A stretch of 32,868 nucleotides of DNA from Clostridia bacterium (lineage in GTDB: Bacteria; Bacillota; Clostridia; Christensenellales; CAG-138): NCBI GenBank assembly GCA_017388175.1, contig JAFOTD010000100.1, forward strand, positions 1 to 32,868, read 5' to 3'. The notes under the pieces are model-generated. The model was not told the DNA's origin and did no database searches. It was given only the letters and a program-made list of their open reading frames with translations. Shown piece after piece: positions 6,314 through 12,961 of this stretch (position 1 is the stretch's first letter; the number at the start of each line of letters is the position of its first letter). A program made the position numbers and the translations under genes.

Positions 6314-8710
6314 ATGAAGAGGATTGGGTGCTTATTGCTTGCATTGCTGACGGTTGCTTTGTGCGTCCCGTATGCATCGGGCGAAGATGGTTTCACCGTG
6401 GCATATTCGATGCCTGACGGACAGCCGGAGAGTCGCCTTTACGATGCAGACGTCATGACGCGACTGACCGTAAAGCGATCCAAGCAAATCGTGCTGACCA
6501 TGTCGGACGAAGGCGCGGGGCGTACGCTGTATCTGGAATGGTATGCGCTGCCGGATGACGCCGTTGTGGAGCAGTACGATGCGGGCAACCAACTGCTCGG
6601 TTCGATTCCGTTTGCATCGTCCGACCGGTATGCGGAGGCAATTCCGGTGGACGCTGCCTGCAAAAAGATCGTGCTTTCGGCAAAAACCGCCGATTGTGTT
6701 GTCTCGACAATGTACGTATCGGAAAGCGCGCCGGAACCGGAGCGCGGGTGGCTTAGCGAAACGCCCGCCGGCTGTGATCTGCTGATTGTTGCGCCGACGC
6801 CTGCCGACGTGATGGAAACGTTTGGTCCGACGATCGCAAGATACGCGAAGGGCAGCGGTATGTCGGTGGGAATCATCTGCATGACGGTGGACTACCGGTA
6901 CCGGTTACAGGAGCTGCAGCGCGCGCTGGTTGCCATGGACATCGAATACGCGCCGATCACGCTCGGACTGGATGACAATAATTATCTTGAAGCAAGGGAG
7001 ATTCATAAGCGCTGGGCGGAAGGAAAGCCGCAGCAGAAGCTTGTCGAGTACATCAAGACGCTCGATCCGAAGATCCTGCTGACGGTTGATCACAGCGCGA
7101 GCGATCTGCGCGCCGCGGAAACATATGCGATCGTCAAGGAAGCAGCCTCGGAAACGTCTGTGAAAAAGTTTTATGCCGCGTCCGCGACGGGCACAACGAA
7201 ACTCGACTGCGCGTTTCCGATGCCGCTGCTGGAAGGAAAAACGGCACAGGAGTATGCGACGGACGCATACCGTTTGATGGATTCCCGGGGCATGTACCGG
7301 ATCCGCCTTTCCGAGACGCCTGCATACCGTCTGGAAGCGGAGACGGTCGGAAAGGATCAGGAAGGGAACGACCTTCTGGAGCATATTGATACGGCATCTC
7401 TGATCAGCTACGTTGTTCCGACGCCGGAACCGGTCGTGACCCCCGCGCCGACCGAAGCGCCTGTTGAGACGCCGGCGATCGCATCGGAACCGGCTGCCGC
7501 GGAAGAACCGTCTGCGTTTGTGATTGAGGAAGAGGCGCTGGACGAGCCCGCAACGCCCGTTGCAACGCCGACCGAAGCACCAAAGGCAGAGCAGCCCGCA
7601 CAGGAGAACAAGAGCGGATGGTTCTCCTGCTGTCAGTCGCAGAACGCGCAGGTTACCGTGGAGATGGAGCCGCCGACGCCCGCACAGACGGAGCCGACCG
7701 AAGCGCCGACGGCGGAACCGACGGCAGAACCGACGCCGGAACCGACACCCGAGCCCACGCCCGAGCCGACGCCGGAACCGACGCCCGAACCGACCCCGGA
7801 ACCGACGCCGAAGCCTGCCCGCGTTTATGAGAAGACGAACTTCGATGAACATTTTTTAAATGAAGACGATCCCGAATTTGTTTCGATCGACAATGAAAAC
7901 GGCGAATGGATTTATCGCTCCGATATCCTTGCGATAGAGATCACGCGCGTTTCAACAACGTATCCGATCGGCAACAGCTCAAAAACAAAGCCCGTGACAT
8001 ACTTTGTCGCGCATATTTACGAGCGCGAGTACGACAGCTTCCGGCCGACATTCGGATCGTGGCGGCATAACGGCATGGAGCTTCGCGATGCGTTGGAGAT
8101 GGCGCTGGAAGCCAAATGTGTGCTTTGGATTACGGGTGACAACATTATCAACAGCGACGCGGAGAAAAAGGGTACGCTGATTCGCGACGGCTATCTGTTC
8201 CAAAAGTCCACGCGCATTGATTCGTGCTGGCTGAATCCGAAAACGCATACGCTCGAGATCGTGAAGAAGAACGCGATCAAAGCCGAGGATCTGCTGGAAA
8301 GCGGCGTTGAAAACTGTTTTTCGTTCGGTCCGGTTATCATCGAAAACGGTGAGATCACGAAGGCCGCGACACAGACGAGAAGAGAGGATAATCCGCGCAC
8401 GATGATCGGCATGATTGAGCCGGGACATCTGGTTGCGGTTGTGGCCGACGGAAGACAGCCCGGCTACAGCGAGGGCATCAACGGAAAAGAGAGCGCCGAT
8501 ATCATGCTTGATCTTGGGTGCCAGGTCGCCTATAATCTCGATGGCGGCATTTCCGCAACGATGATTTTTCTGGGCAATAAAATAAACCGTCATGGAACGG
8601 AACGGTATAACGGCCTGAAATCGTCTCCGCGCACCATGCCTGACGGCCTGACGTGGGGATATTCGGAACTGTGCGGAACTTTCCGCGACAAACAGGAGGA
8701 CAACGGCTGA
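6314..8710 (+). CDS. Exported protein with degenerate PIG-L domain, PTPE linker and phosphodiester glycosidase (NAGPA-like) domain
   Basis: 798 aa. The start is ATG at 6314 with GAGGAAGG upstream and a signal peptide (1 to about 23). Residues 25-140 look like a beta-rich accessory domain. Residues about 150-340 have the PIG-L/LmbE fold pattern (CDLLIVAP, then RLQELQRAL and LGLDDN), but the zinc/catalytic HPDDE motif reads TPADV (162-166) and the later His cluster is absent, so it is probably a pseudoenzyme. A Pro/Thr/Glu linker (about 375-500) contains seven PTPE units and one odd WFSCC stretch. Residues about 505-790 resemble the NAGPA/phosphodiester glycosidase family: NPRTMIG, DGRQPGYSEG (D712) and NLDGGISATM (741-750). 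That family cleaves GlcNAc-1-phosphodiesters in its founding member; the substrate here is unknown. Acts outside the membrane. Confidence 0.82.
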   Translation: MKRIGCLLLALLTVALCVPYASGEDGFTVAYSMPDGQPESRLYDADVMTRLTVKRSKQIVLTMSDEGAGRTLYLEWYALPDDAVVEQYDAGNQLLGSIPFASSDRYAEAIPVDAACKKIVLSAKTADCVVSTMYVSESAPEPERGWLSETPAGCDLLIVAPTPADVMETFGPTIARYAKGSGMSVGIICMTVDYRYRLQELQRALVAMDIEYAPITLGLDDNNYLEAREIHKRWAEGKPQQKLVEYIKTLDPKILLTVDHSASDLRAAETYAIVKEAASETSVKKFYAASATGTTKLDCAFPMPLLEGKTAQEYATDAYRLMDSRGMYRIRLSETPAYRLEAETVGKDQEGNDLLEHIDTASLISYVVPTPEPVVTPAPTEAPVETPAIASEPAAAEEPSAFVIEEEALDEPATPVATPTEAPKAEQPAQENKSGWFSCCQSQNAQVTVEMEPPTPAQTEPTEAPTAEPTAEPTPEPTPEPTPEPTPEPTPEPTPEPTPKPARVYEKTNFDEHFLNEDDPEFVSIDNENGEWIYRSDILAIEITRVSTTYPIGNSSKTKPVTYFVAHIYEREYDSFRPTFGSWRHNGMELRDALEMALEAKCVLWITGDNIINSDAEKKGTLIRDGYLFQKSTRIDSCWLNPKTHTLEIVKKNAIKAEDLLESGVENCFSFGPVIIENGEITKAATQTRREDNPRTMIGMIEPGHLVAVVADGRQPGYSEGINGKESADIMLDLGCQVAYNLDGGISATMIFLGNKINRHGTERYNGLKSSPRTMPDGLTWGYSELCGTFRDKQEDNG
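7730..7813 (+). repeat. Seven 12-bp units encoding Pro-Thr-Pro-Glu
   Basis: In-frame units of 12 bases encode PTPE seven times (the last ends in Lys), inside the linker before the phosphodiester glycosidase domain. Third-position variation among units indicates an old repeat. Likely an extended spacer across the wall. Confidence 0.9.
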
Positions 8711-8714
8711 TCAT

Positions 8715-9134
8715 ATGGAACAGATAACGACCGGATCGCATCGCAGACGGAATTGGGTCCTGACGGGAACCATCATCCTGCTTGCCGCGTTAGCGGTCGT
8801 TATTCTTTTTCTGCTTCGGCCGAAAACCGGCATGCCGGATCGCTTCGTGATCTATTACGGAGACGGGAAGACATTGACCGTTTCCGCGTGGGAAACGCGT
8901 ACCGTCGTCATTCGGGACGGCGAGATCGTCGAGGAAGCGACGGGAGAGGGCGAGGAGAACGTAATCCGCATCGAAAACGGCGAGGCGTGGATGGAACACG
9001 CGAACTGCAGACATGGCGAATGCGTGGAGCAGGGAAGACTCAATGCGGAGAGCGTGAAAACGCGTCCGCTCGGCACGTGGATTATCTGTGCGCCGCATCG
9101 CGTGAATGTTGAGTACCGGGGGATCGGGCAATGA
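8715..9134 (+). CDS. Membrane-anchored NusG domain II protein (EetA-like)
   Basis: 139 aa. One N-terminal membrane helix (about 14-34) is followed by a small extracytoplasmic beta domain of the NusG_II type: IRIENGEAWMEHANCRHGEC, then GTWIICAPHRVNVE. Two cysteines five residues apart (CRHGEC) and a third in IICAPH are the family's conserved ones. The start is ATG at 8715, four bases after the preceding stop; the nearest good Shine-Dalgarno (AGGAGG, 8694-8699) is rather far, so reinitiation after the upstream stop is likely. It overlaps the next gene by ATGA. NusG_II proteins next to Hpre_diP_synt_I and ApbE genes correspond, as I recall, to EetA of flavin-based extracellular electron transfer; redox function here is inferred from context. 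Confidence 0.8.
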   Translation: MEQITTGSHRRRNWVLTGTIILLAALAVVILFLLRPKTGMPDRFVIYYGDGKTLTVSAWETRTVVIRDGEIVEEATGEGEENVIRIENGEAWMEHANCRHGECVEQGRLNAESVKTRPLGTWIICAPHRVNVEYRGIGQ

Positions 9135-9640
9135 AAATTCATACGCTTGCCAAACTTGCGATCCTGACGGCGATTGCGCTGATTCTCGGATTTCTGGACA
9201 GCCTTCTCTCCGGGGTCGTTATGCCCGTTCCGGGAATGAAACTCGGTTTGTCCAATGTCGCGATTTTATACGCAGTGTTTTTTATGTCGCCGGTTGAAAC
9301 CGCCATTCTGATGCTTTTGAAGGTCGGGCTTTCAATGCTGCTGTTCAGCAATCCCTTCGGTGCGCTTTATTCGCTCGCGGGCGGCGTGCTTTCCGTTGCG
9401 GGGATGCGCTTGCTTCGCCTTATTCCGAAGATTTCTCCGATTCCGGTCAGCACCGTCGGAGGCATTCTGCATATCATTGGGCAATGTCTTATCGGATTCG
9501 TTCTGTTTTCGATCCGGCCGGTGCTGTTTTACGCACCATGGCTGTTGATTTGCGGAACGGTGACAGGCGTCCTGCTCGGCATACTGTCTGACGGCGTGTT
9601 CAAGGGTCTTGATTTGTATAACAGGAGGTGCGGCGTATAA
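9131..9640 (+). CDS. Hpre_diP_synt_I / Gx transporter family membrane protein (EetB-like)
   Basis: 169 aa, about five hydrophobic helices. The family's conserved segments are visible: PVPGMKLGLSNVAILYAVFF near the start, a helix with LLKVGLSMLLFSNPFGALYSL, and HIIGQCLIGFVLF. The name heptaprenyl diphosphate synthase component I is historical; the protein has no prenyltransferase motif and is an ECF-S-like membrane protein. The start ATG overlaps the preceding stop (ATGA), with GGGGGA upstream. It is followed immediately by apbE. Genes of this family beside NusG_II and apbE are found in flavin-based extracytosolic electron-transfer loci (EetB), where they are thought to pass electrons from the quinone pool outward. 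An isoprenoid- or quinone-related role is the alternative. Confidence 0.82.
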   Translation: MKIHTLAKLAILTAIALILGFLDSLLSGVVMPVPGMKLGLSNVAILYAVFFMSPVETAILMLLKVGLSMLLFSNPFGALYSLAGGVLSVAGMRLLRLIPKISPIPVSTVGGILHIIGQCLIGFVLFSIRPVLFYAPWLLICGTVTGVLLGILSDGVFKGLDLYNRRCGV

Positions 9641-10590
9641 AACGAAAAATCTTCTGCCTGCTTCTTTTGATTGTGTTGCCAATGCTGTTCGGCTGCCGTA
9701 CGGAAACGGCGCATTCCGCGTCGGGCTTTGCCTGTGATACGATCGTAACGATTACTGCGTACGCTCCGCAGAAAACGGTTGAGGCTGCGATGCGCGTTTG
9801 TTTGGATTATGAGTCCGTTCTGAGCAGAACGATCGAGGGAAGCGACGTCTGGCGGCTGAATCACGCATACGGGGAACCGGTTGAAGTGAATCCGGAAACG
9901 GTCGAACTTTTGCGGCTTGCGATCGAGATCGGCGAGTTGAGCGGAGGAGCGTTTGACGTGACGATCGCACCGGCTTCGGAACTGTGGATTTTTACTGCCG
10001 ATGAACCGTCGCTTCCGGATCCGGACACGCTGAAAAACGCAGTTATGCGCGTAGACTACCGGAACATCGCGATCGAAGGAAATACGGTGACGCTGAATAA
10101 TAACGCGCAAATCGACCTCGGCGGGATCGCAAAAGGGTATATTGCGGACCGTGTGGCGGCGTATCTTCGCGAAGCCGGCGTCGCGTCCGCCTGCATCAAT
10201 ATGGGCGGCAACATCGTAACGATCGGAAAGAAGCCGGACGGCAGCGAATGGACGATCGGCGTTCGCGATCCGAACGGCACGGCGGAACAGAGCGAAGAGG
10301 TCCTTTCCCTTGCAGATGCAGCGGTTGTAACCAGCGGCAATTATGAACGCTTCTTTGAATTGGACGGCGTCCGTTATCATCATCTTCTCGACCCAAAAAC
10401 CGGAATGCCGGTGCAAAACGGCATGGCGTCTGTAACGATCATAGGCACGCAATCGGCGCTGTGTGATGCGCTTTCCACCGCCTGCTTTGTTTTGGGAGAG
10501 CAGGGGAGCAGAGCGCTTTTGGATCGGTACGGGGTTCATGCGATCTTTCTCTACACAGACGGGACGCGTGCGGAATATCCCGCAAGATAA
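9628..10590 (+). CDS. apbE: FAD:protein FMN transferase (ApbE) lipoprotein
   Basis: 320 aa from the GTG at 9628. ApbE attaches FMN from FAD to Ser/Thr of extracytosolic redox proteins. Visible: lipoprotein signal ending LPMLFGC, FACDTIVTITAYA, SGGAFDVTIAP, the core DLGGIAKGYIAD, INMGGNIVTIG, TSGNYERFF, YHHLLDPKTGMP and the metal-binding CDALSTACF. The start is odd: GTG 9628 lies inside the Shine-Dalgarno AGGAGGTG, whereas the codon six bases after it is ATA (9637), and starting there would give MKRK-type signal peptide spacing. The upstream gene ends gtATAA, as if an ATGA overlap had mutated to ATAA. No FMN acceptor protein is seen in the window. Confidence 0.93.
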   Translation: MRRIKRKIFCLLLLIVLPMLFGCRTETAHSASGFACDTIVTITAYAPQKTVEAAMRVCLDYESVLSRTIEGSDVWRLNHAYGEPVEVNPETVELLRLAIEIGELSGGAFDVTIAPASELWIFTADEPSLPDPDTLKNAVMRVDYRNIAIEGNTVTLNNNAQIDLGGIAKGYIADRVAAYLREAGVASACINMGGNIVTIGKKPDGSEWTIGVRDPNGTAEQSEEVLSLADAAVVTSGNYERFFELDGVRYHHLLDPKTGMPVQNGMASVTIIGTQSALCDALSTACFVLGEQGSRALLDRYGVHAIFLYTDGTRAEYPAR

Positions 10591-10603
10591 GGTTTTCCAC
10601 AAG

Positions 10604-10661
10604 AAAAATCCTCCGGGGTCTGTCCGGCAAATGGGGACAGTTCAGCCCGGAGGATTGTTTC
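10604..10661. terminator. Bidirectional terminator between convergent apbE and the NlpC/P60 gene
   Basis: Perfect 11-bp arms AATCCTCCGGG (10607-10617) and CCCGGAGGATT (10646-10656) enclose a second stem CTGTCC (10620-10625) with GGACAG (10635-10640). Leftward it is followed by TTTTTC, rightward by GTTTCTTTTT. It fills the 79-base gap between two converging genes. Confidence 0.85.
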
Positions 10662-10669
10662 TTTTTGGT

Positions 10670-12487
10670 TCAACCGATCGGAGTGACGGACTCGATGCGG
10701 CGGGATCTTGCGTACAGGCTTCTGAGATGCGGCCGGAACTTCGCAACGAGCGTGCCCTGATTGCGGCCGCTGTACCCGTCGATGCGCGTGGAATGGATGA
10801 CCGTACCGTCGCCGAGATAGAGCATGACGTGACCGACTTTGTTCCGCTTGTCATTAAGAAGAATCACGAGATCGCCGCGCTTCAAAGCGGAGAGGGATTC
10901 CTCGCTGTTGTCCGTAATGCCTGTGTCGGCAAACGTGACGCGCATTGCGGGACTCACAAGCTCGTCCACGTTTCCCCATGCGGTTGCGGTAAGGTCAAGC
11001 ACAAGCTCCTTCGGGGCAGCGCGGCGGAGATCGTAGCAGCGAAACGCCCATGTGAGCAGGCCGGAGCAATCATAAGATTCGTCTCCGATGCGGCGAATGG
11101 AGTGATACGGCGTTCCGAGACGATCGTAAATAATTGAGATAATGCACTCGATAAAGTGTGCCCGTTCATCGACAACTGCGGGATAAATGCGCCGCGCGCA
11201 GTCGAACGTCAGAGAAATGACCGGATCGACTTCCGCTTCCGCGACGACGCCGTTGCGCACGGTCAGCATGCGTCCTTCGCCGAGGTAGAGGCCGCAGGAA
11301 GTCAGATCACCGGAGTATTTTCCGTGAATAACGACTTCCACGTTCGGGATGACGGGATCACCTTTTCCGTAGTCGTCCGAGAAGAAGAGCAGGTCGCCAG
11401 GCTCGATTTCATCAATGGATCCGACATACGCCCATTCGGTTTCGTTCCCGTTGCAGGTGACGAGGTCTCCCGCGCTGTTGAACAGCTTGAACGTCAGCGT
11501 GTTGTATACCGGCAAGACGTACAGATGCTTCGGATAGTACGTCTCATCTTCAAGCGGTTTCTGATAGAAGCGATAATATGCCTCGTTAAAATGGAGCCCT
11601 TCGGCACACAAAAGATTGTAAAGGAAGGTCGCCGTATCCGCATACGGTTTGCCGACAAACGCCTGCGCATCCGCGAGAAGCGCTTCGGTTGAAAACGTGC
11701 TTTCGGGCGCTTCGCAGGATTGATGCAGATACGTTTCAAAAACGTCTTCCGTAACGTACTGGATCTGTGAAAGCTGCACGTATCCGGATTTACCCTCGGT
11801 TGTGAGAACCGCGGCATAACCTCTGTCGGCATCAACGCCGATCACACGTACGACTTCGTAACCGGCGTGCGCGACGATATTTGCGTCAAGAATGCGCGCG
11901 GCATATACAAGCCCATGCGGACGAACGAGCACGGCGTACGGACTTTCGGGAGGAACCAGCTTCGTATCATGCGCGTTGCGCACGTCCAGATATCCCTCGG
12001 AATCCGCGCCGATCGCACGAACGTGATAATAGGTTTTGGTATCTTCAACGGTCCCGAGCACGATCCATTCATGCGTGTTCACACCTTCAATGCGTTCAAA
12101 CGGCGCAAAGTATTTGCCTTCCGAACCGAGACGGTCAAGAATGGTCGGAGCGTTGCCCTTTGTGGAAACGGTTACAATGGTTTCCGTGTCCAAAGCAAGT
12201 TCCGTCCGCATTTGTTCCTGCAGATCCTCGCGGAACGGAATGGGCGTCGGCGTGGGTTCAGGCGTGGGCGTCGGTTCCGGCGTCGGTTCCGGCGTCGGTG
12301 TCGGGAGCGGGGGAAGCGACACGGGCGCATCTGTGGCAACGGCGACGACAGGATCTTCGTGAATCGTCATATCCGGTGTGGAGGTGGCTTCGGACTGTTC
12401 CGCTGTGACGCTCTCCGACTCTGCGCCGCAGGCGACGAATATCATCAATATGAATAACAAAAAAACGAACAATACATATTTCTTCAT
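10670..12487 (-). CDS. Lipoprotein with SH3-like repeats and tandem NlpC/P60 domains (second active-looking, first degenerate)
   Basis: 605 aa. The start is ATG at 12487, giving a lipoprotein signal ending LMIFVAC (Cys20). A Pro/Thr/Glu linker (about 62-83) leads to SH3-like segments (about 100-255). A first papain-like domain (about 265-430) has DTATF where the catalytic DCSG would be and SCGLYLG without the His, so it is probably inactive. The second (about 450-590) has the complete set: YDCSGLLTWAF (Cys), GHVMLYLG (His) and VIHSTR (third polar residue), with the usual GDLVILL before it. NlpC/P60 enzymes cut peptidoglycan stem peptides, typically D-Glu-meso-DAP bonds. Likely a surface wall hydrolase whose inactive copy may bind wall. 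It is monocistronic, with a terminator after it. Confidence 0.88.
   Translation of the reverse strand: MKKYVLFVFLLFILMIFVACGAESESVTAEQSEATSTPDMTIHEDPVVAVATDAPVSLPPLPTPTPEPTPEPTPTPEPTPTPIPFREDLQEQMRTELALDTETIVTVSTKGNAPTILDRLGSEGKYFAPFERIEGVNTHEWIVLGTVEDTKTYYHVRAIGADSEGYLDVRNAHDTKLVPPESPYAVLVRPHGLVYAARILDANIVAHAGYEVVRVIGVDADRGYAAVLTTEGKSGYVQLSQIQYVTEDVFETYLHQSCEAPESTFSTEALLADAQAFVGKPYADTATFLYNLLCAEGLHFNEAYYRFYQKPLEDETYYPKHLYVLPVYNTLTFKLFNSAGDLVTCNGNETEWAYVGSIDEIEPGDLLFFSDDYGKGDPVIPNVEVVIHGKYSGDLTSCGLYLGEGRMLTVRNGVVAEAEVDPVISLTFDCARRIYPAVVDERAHFIECIISIIYDRLGTPYHSIRRIGDESYDCSGLLTWAFRCYDLRRAAPKELVLDLTATAWGNVDELVSPAMRVTFADTGITDNSEESLSALKRGDLVILLNDKRNKVGHVMLYLGDGTVIHSTRIDGYSGRNQGTLVAKFRPHLRSLYARSRRIESVTPIG
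12241..12303 (-). repeat. Pro-Thr-Pro-Glu coding repeat in the NlpC/P60 lipoprotein
   Basis: Degenerate 12-base PTPE and 6-base PT units encode the linker between the lipid anchor and the SH3-like region. It has the same composition as the repeat at 7730-7813, a shared style of surface-protein linker rather than a mobile repeat. Confidence 0.8.
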
Positions 12488-12494
12488 GTTTCGT

Positions 12495-12523
12495 AGTTTA
12501 CCTTTGAATAAGTCAATTGTCAA
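12495..12523 (-). promoter_or_regulatory. Promoter for the NlpC/P60 lipoprotein gene
   Basis: Minus strand: -35 TTGACA (12523-12518, consensus), a 17-base spacer, -10 TAAACT (12500-12495). The -10 ends only seven bases before the ATG, so the transcript would begin at or almost at the start codon. It diverges from the UPF0291 promoter. Confidence 0.55.
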
Positions 12524-12552
12524 TCGCGGAGATGTAAATTCTTCCGCAGCGC

Positions 12553-12581
12553 TTTACAAATCCGTTTCGTTTGTGTACAAT
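12553..12581 (+). promoter_or_regulatory. Promoter for the UPF0291 gene
   Basis: TTTACA (12553-12558), a 17-base spacer and TACAAT (12576-12581) match sigma-A consensus at five of six bases each. The Shine-Dalgarno GAGGGAG follows directly, so the leader is very short. No LexA-type palindrome is seen. Confidence 0.75.
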
Positions 12582-12601
12582 ACGGACACGGAGGGAGCAG
12601 T

Positions 12602-12805
12602 ATGAAACAGGAACACATTGACCGCATCAACGAGCTTGCAAGGAGGGCGAAAGCGGATGGGCTCACACCGGAGGAGACGGAAGAGCGCGACCGCTTGAGA
12701 AAGGCGTATATCGCCGATTTTCGAAAATCCCTCGAAGCGCATCTCGAGAACACCTACGTCGTAGACGCGAAGGGCAATAAGACCAAGCTTCAGAAGAAAC
12801 GCTGA
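12602..12805 (+). CDS. UPF0291 (DUF896, YnzC-like) small protein
   Basis: 67 aa, ATG preceded by GAGGGAG. It matches the family pattern: EHIDRINELARRAKADGLTP near the N-terminus, RLRKAYIADFRKSLEAHL in the middle, and VVDAKGNKTKLQKK at the end. These are two-helix cytoplasmic proteins of unknown biochemical function. In Bacillus subtilis ynzC lies in the SOS-induced yneA-yneB-ynzC operon; here the gene stands alone but converges on recA. Promoter and terminator are both tight against the gene. Confidence 0.9.
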   Translation: MKQEHIDRINELARRAKADGLTPEETEERDRLRKAYIADFRKSLEAHLENTYVVDAKGNKTKLQKKR

Positions 12806-12823
12806 AACCGCGTTTCTTTTTTT
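12794..12823 (+). terminator. Terminator of the UPF0291 gene
   Basis: Stem AAGAAACGC (12794-12802) with GCGTTTCTT (12810-12818), loop of seven, then a run of T to 12823. The stop codon (12803-12805) is in the loop, so the hairpin overlaps the coding end. Confidence 0.85.
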
Positions 12824-12841
12824 ATTCGTATCCGGAGAAAA

Positions 12842-12868
12842 GCAGATCCCCCGTATGGGAGGATCTGC
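12842..12868 (-). terminator. Possible second terminator downstream of recA
   Basis: Perfect 8-bp stem GCAGATCC/GGATCTGC with an 11-base loop; on the minus strand four T follow. It lies 94 bases past the recA stop, behind a first hairpin, and may act as a backup or face leftward read-through. Confidence 0.5.
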
Positions 12869-12930
12869 CGAAACATTTTGAAAGCGTACCTTACCTACTA
12901 TACGCAGCGTAATCATCGCCGCAAAGTATG

Positions 12931-12952
12931 AAAATGTGCGGCGCGACCGCAC
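12931..12952 (-). terminator. Terminator just after recA
   Basis: Minus strand: stem GTGCGG/CCGCAC with a five-base loop (12952-12936), then ATTTT. It begins ten bases after the recA stop, at the end of the ftsK-recA operon. Confidence 0.65.
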
Positions 12953-12961
12953 GCCTTCTTC

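Noticed and set aside
7730..7813. Possible CRISPR-like direct repeats
   Set aside because: 12-base in-frame units without spacers that encode a PTPE linker between two domains.
6905..7852. Arg-rich minus-strand frame opposite the PTPE linker protein
   Set aside because: Its Arg/Gly/Phe repetition mirrors the PTPE-coding repeat; it is a shadow of the plus-strand repeat.
12806..12961. Small gene or RNA between UPF0291 and recA
   Set aside because: The interval holds three terminator-like hairpins for two converging genes and no ORF with a ribosome site.
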